From NCBI GenBank assembly GCA_043770095.1, contig JAYVIR010000002.1:62001-126000 (forward strand): a stretch of DNA of 64,000 nt, in the 5' to 3' direction. The DNA comes from JBGSUZ01 sp043770095 (GTDB lineage Bacteria > Bacillota > Clostridia > Peptostreptococcales > Acidaminobacteraceae). The notes under the pieces were generated by a model. It was not told where the DNA came from. It made no database searches and saw nothing but the letters and a program-made list of their open reading frames with translations. Shown here piece by piece: positions 53,138 to 62,500 of this stretch. Made by a program: the position numbers and the translations under genes. Numbering within the stretch: position 1 is the stretch's first letter; each line of letters opens with the position of its first letter.

Positions 53138-54181
53138 TTAAGTCAATGGATTCAAATCTTCATTCCCTGCTAAGTCCTTTACAAAGTTCACAATGAAATC
53201 GATTTCTTCTTGTATGTCTAGTAAACTGGCGACTTCGCTTGGCGAATGCATGTAACGAAGTGGCAAAGAGACAAGTGCAACAGGGACACCTTTGCCTGTA
53301 AAACGCATTTTGTCTGCATCTGTTCCTGTTGATCTTGGAGTCAATTCAACTTGTAACTGATGACCATGTGTAGTCGCCGTCGTTTGAAGCAATCGATTCA
53401 CTTTTCTATTCACTTGAGAACCAATTGAAATGACAGGACCGCCGCCCAATTTGACATCGCCTTCTTTTTTCACATTAGAACTCGTGTCATCTGTTGCAAA
53501 AGTGACATCACAAGCAATGGCTAAGTTTGGCTCAACTTTAGTCGCTGCAAAATAGGCGCCACCCATGGTGGTCTCTTCATTGACTGTACTCACCGCATAG
53601 ACCCCAACTTTCAAGTTTTCTTTTGACAAAGCTTTAATGACTTCACCTATAATAAAGACGCCTGAACGGTTGTCAAGGCCTCTTGCACTGAGCTTGTCAT
53701 TTAATAAATAATCGTGATCCACATCATAAACAACGTAGTCTCCGATAGCAATTTTTCCAACGAAGTCTTCTTTTGTATTGGCACCTAAATCAATGACCAA
53801 GTCTTCAATCTTAATTTCGTCTTTAGCGCCACCTTTATGTTCAGCTGGGACAGCTACAATACCCTTAAGTGTCTGAGCACCTAACACTTTAACTCTGGCG
53901 CCAAGTGCCAATTGAGGACTAATGCCCCCTGCTTGCGTCACAGAGACAAAGCCTTTGTCGTCAATGTGTTTGACCATAAAGGCAATTTCGTCGCAGTGAG
54001 CAGCGAGAAGGACTTTAAACTCAGCTTCTGGATGGAGTATGGCATAAGCATTGCCAGACAAATCCGTTTCAATTCGGTGTGCATAGGGTTTGAGTTCGTT
54101 CATCCATACGTTTTGTATAGCAGCTTCATCACCTGAAGGAGATGGGCAAGCAATTAGGGCATTTAAAAATTCTTTATTCAT
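53138..54181 (-). CDS. M42-family metallopeptidase (second copy)
   Basis: Dinuclear-metal aminopeptidase of 347 residues. Motifs: ACPSPSGDE, LLAAHCDEIAFMV (first ligand His with Cys where the other M42 protein has Val), GLDNRSGVFIIGEV, STVNEETTMGGAYFA (Glu pair), CDVTFATD, and RYMHSPSEVASLLDI (last His ligand). ATG 54181 follows AGAGGAGAACAAC. Only distantly similar to the M42 protein at 12579, so not a local duplicate. It lies between broken genes but looks intact. Confidence 0.92.
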   Translation of the reverse strand: MNKEFLNALIACPSPSGDEAAIQNVWMNELKPYAHRIETDLSGNAYAILHPEAEFKVLLAAHCDEIAFMVKHIDDKGFVSVTQAGGISPQLALGARVKVLGAQTLKGIVAVPAEHKGGAKDEIKIEDLVIDLGANTKEDFVGKIAIGDYVVYDVDHDYLLNDKLSARGLDNRSGVFIIGEVIKALSKENLKVGVYAVSTVNEETTMGGAYFAATKVEPNLAIACDVTFATDDTSSNVKKEGDVKLGGGPVISIGSQVNRKVNRLLQTTATTHGHQLQVELTPRSTGTDADKMRFTGKGVPVALVSLPLRYMHSPSEVASLLDIQEEIDFIVNFVKDLAGNEDLNPLT

Positions 54182-54195
54182 GTTGTTCTCCTCTA

Positions 54196-55608
54196 TTAGA
54201 CTGTTTGTCTGGTCTCCTCTGTTGTTTCGTTAAGTTTCATATGCAGTTGCATGCCGCCCTCATAAATGGACTTAGGTGTAAATCCAGCAGCCATGTAGAT
54301 TTTTTGAGCCCCAATGTTCTGGCGGTTGACACCAATTTCTAGGACTTCAGCACCAGAAATTTTTAAGGTGTCTATGGCAAAGGCAAGCATCAGTTTTCCA
54401 TACCCTCTGTTTTGGAATTTTTTATCAATTTGAATAATGTCAATGTTATAGTGATTCTTCTTTTTGTCCATGTCTAGAACCAAAAGACCTATGACTCTAT
54501 TGCCTTCCATTTGGACATAAGCTTTTTTAGTAGCGTACAGGAGTGCCATGGCGACAGATGACTTGGCATCGAGCACATAATCGACTTGATTCTCTTCAAC
54601 GCTTATATTCAGAGCGTTCCAGAAATTATGCTTATTTAACTTTACCATTTTTGTGTTTTTAGGGAAAGTGAAAGCCGATTCAATCGCTTCACGGCTGTCT
54701 TTACGGAAATAGTGCCAATTGGAATCTATGAACTTAAAAGTCTGATCTTCATTAACAAGGCTAGCAAAAGCAACGCCTGTTGTTTGATTAAAATAGAGGT
54801 AAAAACCATAACCCTTCAGACTTATGTCTGCGCAGTCATAACCATTAGCGTTTTGAAATAATAACCCGTTGTCTTCACTGTTAGATTTGAGAATTTTTTG
54901 CCACATTGATTTTGAGAACCATTGACGATTTACAATCGCCTTTAAGAAAGGTTTCATGTCTTCAAGACTAACACTCAGGAGTCCTTGAATAGAAGCATCA
55001 AACGGTGCACGAACCAACTCAGTTTCTTTGTATTCCACATAAGAAACCGTATTGAGTTCACTTGCTGGTCTTTCAACAGTCATCCCCAGTGGATTAAAGA
55101 ACATTTTCTTTTCATACTCTAGAACACTCATGCCGGTTACACGTCTGACCACTTCAGCAAGAAAAACACTATTGGACTCAGATTGACCCAAGTCTTCTGT
55201 TCCAGGGACATACTCAAGTGCTTTGTCACCCACTATGGCGAAGACTCTTTTAAAATGATTATTCTGATAATAAAGTTCACCTTCAGCCCTCACCCGATCA
55301 AACTCACCTAAAGCTTTATAAGCATCAGATTCAGTGTGCTCAATCATGAGGTGACTGTAGAAAAAGTCTGCAATGCCTGATTGCGATTTCATGAGGTGCT
55401 CAATAGTGATTTCATGACCATGTTTGTATTCAGGTATGTATTTTGCTAAAGGGTCATTTAACTTAAGTGAAGCATTGTCCGCTAACATTAAAATGCAAAG
55501 CTTAACAAAAAACTGATTTTCTGAATGCAATAAATAAAGACTGTCCGCTTGCGTTTTTAGGTTATTTTCTCTGTCGGCATAGCCATATGACTTTTGGTGT
55601 GAATATTC
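54196..55608 (-). pseudogene. Beta-lactamase-fold/GNAT fusion gene, 3' part, split by an IS21-family element
   Basis: This is the larger part of a gene interrupted by the insertion sequence. The reading frame continues without stop from the element's edge (S-H-Q-K-S-Y-G-Y-A-D-R-E) through a serine-hydrolase-like domain (LHSENQFFVKLCILMLADNA, LNDPLAKYIPEY, HLMKSQSGIADFF, YYQNNHF) into a C-terminal GNAT acetyltransferase domain (IDKKFQNRGYGKLMLAFAID, EIGVNRQNIGAQKIYMAAGF). Translation can restart only at TTG 55530. The expected S-x-x-K is S-E-N-Q, so the hydrolase domain was probably a pseudo-enzyme before disruption. The 5' part is at 58158-58273. Confidence 0.85.
55601..55608. repeat. Probable target-site duplication, left copy (GAATATTC)
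   Basis: Matches GAATACTC at 58158-58165 on the other side of the IS21-family element with one mismatch. Eight bases is within the range for IS21-family duplications. Confidence 0.55.
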
Positions 55609-55684
55609 TTGTGCGGCAGAGCCGCGGTTCCGGTGTGGCGTGAGCCACTTGTCCGGAACTGCTGAGCCACCGTTATGGCCCTAA

Positions 55685-56461
55685 TTACTCGCTTAAATCT
55701 TTCTCCAATCCATAAATTTCTCGCATGGATAGATCTTTTGTTGGATCAATGCTTTCGATATTGATTTTGTACGAATCGTGTACGATTCTATCAAGAATAG
55801 CGTCTGCCAAAGGTGAATCGTCACCACCAAGCTGCTCATACCAGCCTTCATGACGGTATTGAGAACAAAATATTGTTGAAGAATGTTTTCGTCTGTGATG
55901 AAGTAGTTCAAATATGTCCTTTGCTTCATTAGGAGTAGGTTTTAAAAGAAGCCATTCATCAATAATTAGAAGAACTGGATTAGAATATTTCGCCATGACT
56001 TTCTTGTAATTGCCTTCATTTCTTGCATGTTCTAGATCTAGTAGCAGGTCTGGAAGCCGAACATACCGAGTTTTATAATAATGCTTACAGGCTTCCATGC
56101 CAAAGGCATTCGCTAGGTAAGTTTTACCACAGCCGGTTGCACCTGTAATGAAAATATTTCGAAATTCTGCGATGTACTCACAAGTGGACAGACGTTTAAT
56201 CAAGTCCTTGTTGATCTTTCTGCCGGATGAATAGTTGATTCCAATAATACTCGCATCAGGTTGCTCAAACTCAGCATTCTTAATGAGACGGTGAAGACGA
56301 TTATTTTTTCTTCGAGTAAACTCGATATCGACCATCATGCCGATGCGGTCTTCAAAATCAACTTCTTTCATCTTAGGATCAGATAGTTGTTGAATAAAAG
56401 CCTCAGCCATTGCAGTTAAACGCATATCTATCAGTTTGTCGATTGTTGGATTATTTATCAT
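55685..56461 (-). CDS. istB: IS21-family transposition helper ATPase IstB
   Basis: AAA+ ATPase of 258 residues that recruits target DNA for IstA. ATG 56461 follows GGAGGTAAAGGTA; an in-frame ATG at 56488 lies deeper inside istA. Walker A GATGCGKTYLANAFG, Walker B VLLIIDEWLL, and sensor region TIFCSQYRHEGWYEQLGGDD followed by AILDRIVHDSYKI. Start overlaps the istA end by 11 bases. Confidence 0.95.
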   Translation of the reverse strand: MINNPTIDKLIDMRLTAMAEAFIQQLSDPKMKEVDFEDRIGMMVDIEFTRRKNNRLHRLIKNAEFEQPDASIIGINYSSGRKINKDLIKRLSTCEYIAEFRNIFITGATGCGKTYLANAFGMEACKHYYKTRYVRLPDLLLDLEHARNEGNYKKVMAKYSNPVLLIIDEWLLLKPTPNEAKDIFELLHHRRKHSSTIFCSQYRHEGWYEQLGGDDSPLADAILDRIVHDSYKINIESIDPTKDLSMREIYGLEKDLSE

Positions 56462-58004
56462 TACCTTTACCTCCATAGTAGTTTGCACCGCGTGTTACGC
56501 CATAATTGTTCTTCGTGGGTTTCTCTGCATCTGGCTTTGAGGTTTCTTTTGTCCCAGTGGCAAGAATATTTTTGATACTCTTGTAACTAGGGCTAGCGGT
56601 ATAACTCAAAGCTTTTTCACAAGCTGCTTCAAGACGTGATTCAGAGTGTCTTTCACCCAACTTGAGTAATCCCATGCAACTCTTATAGGTTTGTTGTTCC
56701 ACGCGACTGGAGGAAAGAATAGCAATAATGACTTTATGTGTATTTGGACCAATTCGCTGAGCCCAGTGTTTGAAACGATCCCCATTCCACTCTAAGTACT
56801 TCTGATGGTCTGGTGGCATATGCTCCAAGATTGTGCTGTATTGCCCTTTGCGGCCATGAAGGCGTTTATGAGAAGCAATACGATTGTGATTATAAAAGAT
56901 TTCTAAGACAAGATCCGTCACTCTTACATCTACCTTGCGTTTGATATATTCATAGGGAACAGAATATAGCATTCCTTCAAGGGATATGTGATAATTGAAC
57001 TGAACGGTGGCTTGTTTCCAATCTGCCAGTTCATAAGAAGTGGCTGGTAGTGGGCTTAGGAAAGGCAACTCTTCGTGGTGGAAGAGACTCCACCGGCTAC
57101 CTTCTTTTTTTTGAAAAGTTTTTTGGTTAAATGCTTCGAGTTTTTCTCGTATGGCAGCATTAAGTTCTTCCAAAGAAAAGAACTGTTCATTTCTAAGTGC
57201 AGCTGTGATCCAAGTGGAAATGTTTCCAACAGTTCCTTCAACACTTGCTTTATCTTTTGGTTTTCTAACTCTGGCGGGAATAATGGCAGTGCCATAATGC
57301 TCTGCCATTTCATGATAAGTTGTGTTGAGTTTCGGCGTATACCAATCTTTTGTATGCACCACAGCGGTCTTGCAATTATCAGGCACAAGAATCCGTGTAG
57401 CGCCTCCAAAGTAGTTGTACATGTGAACATGAGCAGTAATCCAAGCACGCTGCTTTTCGTTGATAAAAGCTTCAACATAGGCATACTGGCTATAAGTCAT
57501 AACACCTACAAACAGGAATGCTTCTGTAACAACGCCTGTATCTGGATCGATAATCTTGGCGGGATCACCAGCCCAATCGACCTCAACCTGCTCACCAGGT
57601 TTTCTGCTGATATGCATGGTTGCACGACGTTTTTGTTCATCTTGTAAAATGTAATGGCAAAACTGAGAATACATAAGGGGTTCTTCATTATTGAGTCGGC
57701 ATTCTTCCATGTATTCAGCCCATAAGAGCTTTTTACTGACGCCATTTTTCAAGAGTTCGTTGCGGATGTAGTTGTAATTTGGAGAGCGTTTAATAGTTAC
57801 TTCATTTTCTTTTGGAAATAGTAACGTCTGCCACTCTGAATTGGTTTTACTATTACTTGCAGTCCAATTCAGCCCAAGTTCAGTGAATCTTTTCACTACT
57901 TTTGAAACCGTGTTACGTGAGCAAGAACAGCTAAGTGCAATATTCCGCTCGCTTACACCAAGACTTTTAAGCCTCAGTATTTCATGATAATTGGTCATCG
58001 CCAT
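56451..58004 (-). CDS. istA: IS21-family transposase IstA
   Basis: DDE transposase of 517 residues. N-terminal helix-turn-helix (HEILRLKSLGVSERNIALSC SCSRNTVSKVV), an rve integrase core with Asp in VEVDWAGDPAKI, Asp in RILVPDNCKTAVV and Glu in KPKDKASVEGTVG, and a C-terminal Mu-type domain. ATG 58004 follows AAGGGGGTCATTCG. It looks intact. Confidence 0.95.
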   Translation of the reverse strand: MAMTNYHEILRLKSLGVSERNIALSCSCSRNTVSKVVKRFTELGLNWTASNSKTNSEWQTLLFPKENEVTIKRSPNYNYIRNELLKNGVSKKLLWAEYMEECRLNNEEPLMYSQFCHYILQDEQKRRATMHISRKPGEQVEVDWAGDPAKIIDPDTGVVTEAFLFVGVMTYSQYAYVEAFINEKQRAWITAHVHMYNYFGGATRILVPDNCKTAVVHTKDWYTPKLNTTYHEMAEHYGTAIIPARVRKPKDKASVEGTVGNISTWITAALRNEQFFSLEELNAAIREKLEAFNQKTFQKKEGSRWSLFHHEELPFLSPLPATSYELADWKQATVQFNYHISLEGMLYSVPYEYIKRKVDVRVTDLVLEIFYNHNRIASHKRLHGRKGQYSTILEHMPPDHQKYLEWNGDRFKHWAQRIGPNTHKVIIAILSSSRVEQQTYKSCMGLLKLGERHSESRLEAACEKALSYTASPSYKSIKNILATGTKETSKPDAEKPTKNNYGVTRGANYYGGKGNDK

Positions 58005-58157
58005 CGAATGACCCCCTTATAAATATTTACATCATCTGGATGTATATTTTCATTATAAAGGAATCGTAAAAACTGGCTCATTGCTACCGGAACGATGGCT
58101 CAATCTAAAACGGAATGGTGGCTCAACAACACCGGACACACGGCTCAATATAGTCCG

Positions 58158-58273
58158 GAATACTCATGGTGAAGCACTTCTACATTTTTTAGTACTATAA
58201 ATTGCCCTGATGAATCCCACGATTCAACGACGGCATCTATAGAAGTAGATAATGCACTCTCTGTTTTTTTCAT
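58158..58273 (-). pseudogene. Beta-lactamase-fold/GNAT fusion gene, 5' part
   Basis: ATG 58273 preceded by GGAGGAATATATA, a strong start. It encodes M-K-K-T-E-S-A-L then STSIDAVVESWDSSGQFIVL, KNVEVLHHEYS, and runs into the insertion sequence, where a stop follows four codons later. Joined to the 3' part it gives KNVEVLHHEYS-HQKSYGYAD, a normal opening for class C beta-lactamase-like proteins. Confidence 0.8.
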
Positions 58274-58401
58274 TATATATTCCTCCATAACTTACAAAAA
58301 AGTGTTCTAGCTTTTTACTATTAATAACGTATCATAAATTTGTACGTTTGAAAATATAAAATGCAATATTTTTATTTGAATGTAATAAATCTCTTTTTCA
58401 A

Positions 58402-58443
58402 CAAAAAAAGACGTATCTGATACAATTCATCAAACACGTCTTC
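58402..58443 (-). terminator. Terminator after the GlpA-like gene
   Basis: On the minus strand AAGACGT pairs with ACGTCTT around a long partly paired loop (TGAT/ATCA), followed by TTTTTTTG, just past the stop. Confidence 0.75.
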
Positions 58444-58450
58444 AATACTT

Positions 58451-59926
58451 TTATTGAGTTAACTTCTGCCTATCTGATCCCGCTTTGCGAATCAAAGTTT
58501 TCACATCGCTTAAAGACACTCTTTCTGGCTTTAAACCTTCTTTAGGTCCTCTTATAGGCAAGGCTTCACCCTTTAATACCTGTGTTGCTAGTGCCACGAC
58601 CCTTGGTTGACAGAATTTGCCCTGACATGCTCCCATCCCTGCACGCGTTCTTCGCTTAATCATATCAGTGGAAACGATGGAAATACCTCTGCTAAAGACA
58701 TCAAGAATTTCTGCTTCCGTCACATTCTCACAACGACAAATCATATGTGTATGGGGATCATCCGACTCCAGCAAGAGCGTCCTTTCATTGTCTTTTCGAA
58801 CAATGATTGCATTTCTCTTTGACTTAAAATTTGTCTTGAGAGTGAGTTGAAGCCCTTCTGATTTAAGCAGCTCAGTGCAATGAATGGCAATGGCAGGTGA
58901 GGCTGTTAAGCCTGGTGAATCAATCCCAGCTAAATTAATAAATTTACTAACAGTCGGTGAGACTTCAATAATGAAATCACCGCGATCGGCTATGGCTCTA
59001 ACGCCTGAATACGTTGTGATAGCCCTTTGTATATTAAGTTCAGGAACAGAATTCCTAGCTTTTTCGATAACTTGCTCAAGACTGGCTATGTCAGTACCAT
59101 AGTCCTCACGAATGGTTAAATCTTCAGCATTAGGCCCCAGCATTAAATTACCATGGCATGTTCGCGTGACCAAAATACCTTTCCCTAGTTTGGAAGGTAC
59201 TTGAAACAGCACACGACTGACCAGCGCGCCTTGAGATTTATCAAGGAGGACATACTGCCCTTTCCTTGGTTGAATTTTAAAAGAATTGTCCCCCACCATG
59301 GCTGCAATTTGATCTGAATAAAGACCAGCCGCGTTGACAACGTATTGGCTATGAATCTTTTCACCCTCTGAATGAATGGTAAATCCAGCTTCGGAAACAT
59401 CAATTTTTGTCACTGGCCAACCCAATTTTAACTTAACGCCGTTTTCAATCGCGTTTTCAGCCAAAGCGATAGCCATTTCATAAGGAGACGTTACGCCAAC
59501 GTCCTTTGCCCACAGTGCTCTCAAAACATCTGCACTGACATGGGGTTCCAATTCAAGGACTTCTTGACGGGACAAAATAGTCATACTATCACAGCCATTT
59601 TTCATGCCATTTTCATAGAGTTCATCCAGTTGTTCAGCCTCCTGCGTGTCAAAAGCCAGAACGAAAGCGCCAATCCGATGAAATCCAAAATTTAAATCAG
59701 CCTCGAGTGCATCGTAAAGCCGATTCCCTTCGGCAGCGAGTTTCGCCTTTAAGCTGCCGTGCTTGGTGGCATATGCCCCGTGAACGATACCGCTATTGGC
59801 TTTGGTCGCCCCACAGCCAACATCGTCTTGCTTATCAATCAAGCATATTTTTAATTCGAATTGAGACAAATGCCGAGCCAAAGCACAACCAACTGCGCCA
59901 GCGCCTATAATACATACATCGTACAA
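58451..59926 (-). CDS. GlpA-like FAD-dependent oxidoreductase with BFD-like iron-sulfur domain
   Basis: Flavoprotein of 491 residues. I prefer TTG 59926 (LYDVCIIGAGAVGCALARHL), five bases after GAGGTGA; GTG 59935 overlaps that site. The Rossmann FAD motif GAGAVG is followed by a DAO domain (ATKANSGIVHGAYATK, VVNAAGLYSDQIA, TYSGVRAIADRGDFII) and a C-terminal [2Fe-2S] domain with CRCENVTEAEIL and GACQGKFCQPRV (four cysteines). Family members include anaerobic glycerol-3-phosphate dehydrogenase GlpA and related enzymes; the GlpB/GlpC partners and glycerol genes are not next to it, so the substrate is open. Confidence 0.82.
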   Translation of the reverse strand: MYDVCIIGAGAVGCALARHLSQFELKICLIDKQDDVGCGATKANSGIVHGAYATKHGSLKAKLAAEGNRLYDALEADLNFGFHRIGAFVLAFDTQEAEQLDELYENGMKNGCDSMTILSRQEVLELEPHVSADVLRALWAKDVGVTSPYEMAIALAENAIENGVKLKLGWPVTKIDVSEAGFTIHSEGEKIHSQYVVNAAGLYSDQIAAMVGDNSFKIQPRKGQYVLLDKSQGALVSRVLFQVPSKLGKGILVTRTCHGNLMLGPNAEDLTIREDYGTDIASLEQVIEKARNSVPELNIQRAITTYSGVRAIADRGDFIIEVSPTVSKFINLAGIDSPGLTASPAIAIHCTELLKSEGLQLTLKTNFKSKRNAIIVRKDNERTLLLESDDPHTHMICRCENVTEAEILDVFSRGISIVSTDMIKRRTRAGMGACQGKFCQPRVVALATQVLKGEALPIRGPKEGLKPERVSLSDVKTLIRKAGSDRQKLTQ

Positions 59927-59935
59927 AATTATCAC

Positions 59936-60283
59936 CTCATGTGTCTCATTTTTATCCTACGGCGATTGATCCTTTCGTTACATGTATAGTTTAACATTAT
60001 ATATTCCTTTTGTTTTTTTCTATAGTGCCCCAGCATAGCCAGCATTATTGCAGAGTGATACATAATCCACCACTTGTCACCATGCAGCATTTTGAATAAA
60101 TAAATGCGCTCACAGGCTTTTAAATGGGGTATTAAAAAGCTTAGACTGTATATGATACTACGTTAGTTACCACTGAGTAAATCACAAAATTACAAATCAG
60201 TTAAAGTTTGGTCGGAATTTAAGTAATATAAATCATGCTACGCTACAAATCAACAGAGCACCCAAAACGGAGGTATAATTTTT
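59936..60283. other. Intergenic stretch with a fragment of the dispersed repeat
   Basis: Bases 60003-60040 repeat the T-rich terminator tail and CTATAGTGCCCCAGCATAGC seen at 52425-52457. No gene, clear promoter or RNA is recognised in the rest. The last bases carry the GGAGGTATAATTTTT ribosome site of the next gene. Confidence 0.6.
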
Positions 60284-60643
60284 ATGAAATTCAAGAAATG
60301 GACAAGCCTACTACTTATTTTCGCTATATTAGTGTCCATGAGCCTAACAGGCCACAAAAACTCTTATGCCGATACAATCCCTTATTCAGGCATTGATGTT
60401 TCTACAGGACATAGTTTTCCGGTTAACGTAATCATTGGTCCTGATGATAAACTCTATATTTCAGAATTCAGTGGCAATAAAATTACCACTGTAGATAAAG
60501 ACGGCCAAAACAGATCGACTTTTGCAACAGGTTTTAGCGAACCCATTGGCATGGCATTTGACAATGCCGGCAATTTATATGTTGCAGAACATTTTGTCAG
60601 CAAAGTGAAGCGATTAAGAATGGGTTTACAGCTTACTTTTTAA
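60284..60643 (+). pseudogene. Secreted NHL/beta-propeller protein, truncated by an IS remnant
   Basis: ATG 60284 with a good ribosome site and a signal peptide (MKFKKWTSLLLIFAILVSMS, cleavage near SYA-DT). Then NHL-type blades: VNVIIGPDDKLYISEFSGNK ITTVDKDG and PIGMAFDNAGNLYVAEHFVS. Native coding ends about 60606, where sequence switches into an istB remnant; the frame then runs a few codons to a stop. Full proteins of this type have several more blades. Confidence 0.75.
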
Positions 60644-61023
60644 GTGCTCATGAACTGATTACAATGATCAGAGAAAACATCGAATCAGGACGTATTCATC
60701 GAAAAATGAAAGCCCTGAGCAAGCCTGATATCTTAATCATAGATGAGGTTGGCTATGCTTCGATGGAAACTGAAGTCGCACATTATTTTTTCCAAATTGT
60801 ATCAAATCGTTATGAAAAAGGCAGTATCATTCTAACTTCAAATAAATCTTATGGTAGTTGGGGTGATGTATTTGGAGATAACATCGTAGCGACAGCTATT
60901 TTAGATCGATTGCTGCATCACTCAACAACAATTAATATCAAGGGCGACAGCTATCGGATTAAAGAAAAGAAACGAGCAGGTTTCTACGATATCAGCAAAT
61001 TCGAAGAAAATTCAACCGACTAA
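60607..61023 (+). pseudogene. IstB remnant of a second IS21-family element
   Basis: Frame open from about 60607: EAIKNGFTAYFLSAHELITM, KALSKPDILIIDEVGY (Walker B), IILTSNKSYGSWGDVFGD, AILDRLLHHSTTINIKG. The N-terminus with Walker A is absent. It differs from the intact IstB at 55685, so it comes from another element. Beyond the stop, TTCAACCGCTGATTTTGGG and TGTTGACA resemble the end sequences found downstream of istB in such elements. Confidence 0.8.
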
Positions 61024-61077
61024 ATGGGGAATATTCAACCGCTGATTTTGGGTAAATTTAAAACGATGTTGACATTT

Positions 61078-61214
61078 CCCAATCTGGATAATCAAGAATA
61101 AGCATGGCAATCTTCCTTTCAAGGTAAGTTTTATTGCTATACTAATTCGACAGATATTCCAGAAATCCTTTTTGCTTTATGAAAATATTACTTTTATCAG
61201 GTTAAACTAATTAA
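61078..61214. repeat. 137-base inverted repeat, left arm
   Basis: Reverse complement of 62857-62993 with two mismatches. On the minus strand it contains a ribosome site and ATG (61105) of an outward-reading frame that begins MLILDYPDW and is then cut off by IS21-like end sequence. It probably represents the 5' end of an insertion element. Confidence 0.85.
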
Positions 61215-62383
61215 GCAAACCCAAGTCCTAAAAACAGTTTGTGGAAATAATAGGATCCGCTTAATAAATGTAATGATAAAATTATTAAAACTAATGAATA
61301 ACGTATTGAAAACTTTTGTTTAAAAAAATCTATTGCTGTAGTAAGAAATAAAATATAAAGACTTATAAAACACCCCCATCCAAAATTACCATCTAAACCT
61401 CTAATACCAGATTCAGTTAAAAACATAAATTGTAGTAATGAAACAATAAAAATAACCCAAGATAATATTATGCTCTTATTAACTCTTGCTTTAGAAAAAT
61501 AAAAAATAATGTATGCTAAAGGAAAAGCTATGGATAAAATCAACGATGCTAATATATTTGGGCTGTAATGACTCCATACTGCAAATGGAGCAAATACAAT
61601 TCCAGATGAAGCATTATTATCTCCATATATAAGTAAAAACTGACAAATTAAAACGAGCACAGAAGATAGAGTAATTATAACTATTCCTCTTAATATTTTA
61701 AAATCTTTATTCTTAATAAACCTAATTGCTAGAAATATAATAAAAACTGGTAAAAATGCTAGTAAATAATTAGGTTTGCATAATAAATTTATAATAACTA
61801 AACCACTTATGATAAAATAACTTTTTAAATCTAAATTATTTAACTTCCTGTATGTGTAAAAAAACAAAATTAATGCTAAAGGCATTGAAACTATTGTTGT
61901 AGGATTATGCCAAACGTTAGGCGTTAATTGCCCTAAATAAATATTTTTACTCCACCAATTAAATATTGGCATTGTAAATATTAAAATTAAGCTTATTATT
62001 ACCGATTTCCAATGTGAGTGTCCTTCTTCGTTAATCATAAAATAAGAAAATACCACTTTTAGTGCAACAAAACAAGTTAACACTATCACTGACAATAGAG
62101 ATATGTAGGTGATGTCTCTTGTCCCAAAAGATAGCAGGTACAACAAAATATGGTAAAACGGATACGAAGGGAACACACCTTCCATAGAACCTTTTACAAC
62201 AAGTTTTATATGCGCCGAAAAATCAGAAACGACGTGTAGCGAACTACCTTCTACACCAAAAATTAATTTATAAAACAATGGAATACAAAGCGCTGTGACA
62301 ACAAATACTAAGGTTAAAACTTGTACTATATGTTTTTTAATTAAACAATCGCAATTTGTTCGTTTGTTAATATCTTCTTTCAT
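61211..62383 (-). CDS. Polytopic membrane protein, possible GT-C glycosyltransferase
   Basis: About 390 residues with ten or so membrane helices; ATG 62383 follows GGAGGAAATC. The first outer loop contains SDFSAHIKLVVKGSMEGVFP, reminiscent of the acidic loop of GT-C enzymes, and NWWSKNIYLGQLTPNVWHNP follows a later helix. I do not recognise a defined family. It is markedly richer in A+T than the core genes (Ile, Leu, Phe, Asn, Lys dominate), suggesting transfer. The stop lies inside the left arm of the inverted repeat, so its original C-terminus may have been lost. Confidence 0.65.
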   Translation of the reverse strand: MKEDINKRTNCDCLIKKHIVQVLTLVFVVTALCIPLFYKLIFGVEGSSLHVVSDFSAHIKLVVKGSMEGVFPSYPFYHILLYLLSFGTRDITYISLLSVIVLTCFVALKVVFSYFMINEEGHSHWKSVIISLILIFTMPIFNWWSKNIYLGQLTPNVWHNPTTIVSMPLALILFFYTYRKLNNLDLKSYFIISGLVIINLLCKPNYLLAFLPVFIIFLAIRFIKNKDFKILRGIVIITLSSVLVLICQFLLIYGDNNASSGIVFAPFAVWSHYSPNILASLILSIAFPLAYIIFYFSKARVNKSIILSWVIFIVSLLQFMFLTESGIRGLDGNFGWGCFISLYILFLTTAIDFFKQKFSIRYSLVLIILSLHLLSGSYYFHKLFLGLGFA

Positions 62384-62500
62384 GATTTCCTCCACCCTAT
62401 TATATTTTAAATGGTAATATGTAATTTAAATATTACCATTTTTTGTATGATAGTAAACAAACTGATATTATTTAATTAATATAAAAATCCAATTGTTAAT

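Larger units (their letters stand above)
55609..58157 (-). mobile_element. IS21-family insertion sequence
   Basis: About 2.55 kb with overlapping istA-istB and, at both ends, arrays of short repeats combining CCGGA and GGCTCA (right end near 58075-58157: three to four copies; left end near 55630-55680: two copies in the opposite orientation), as expected of the multiple transposase-binding sites of IS21 elements. Removing it joins the flanking gene halves in frame. Exact boundaries are inferred from gene continuity. Confidence 0.85.
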
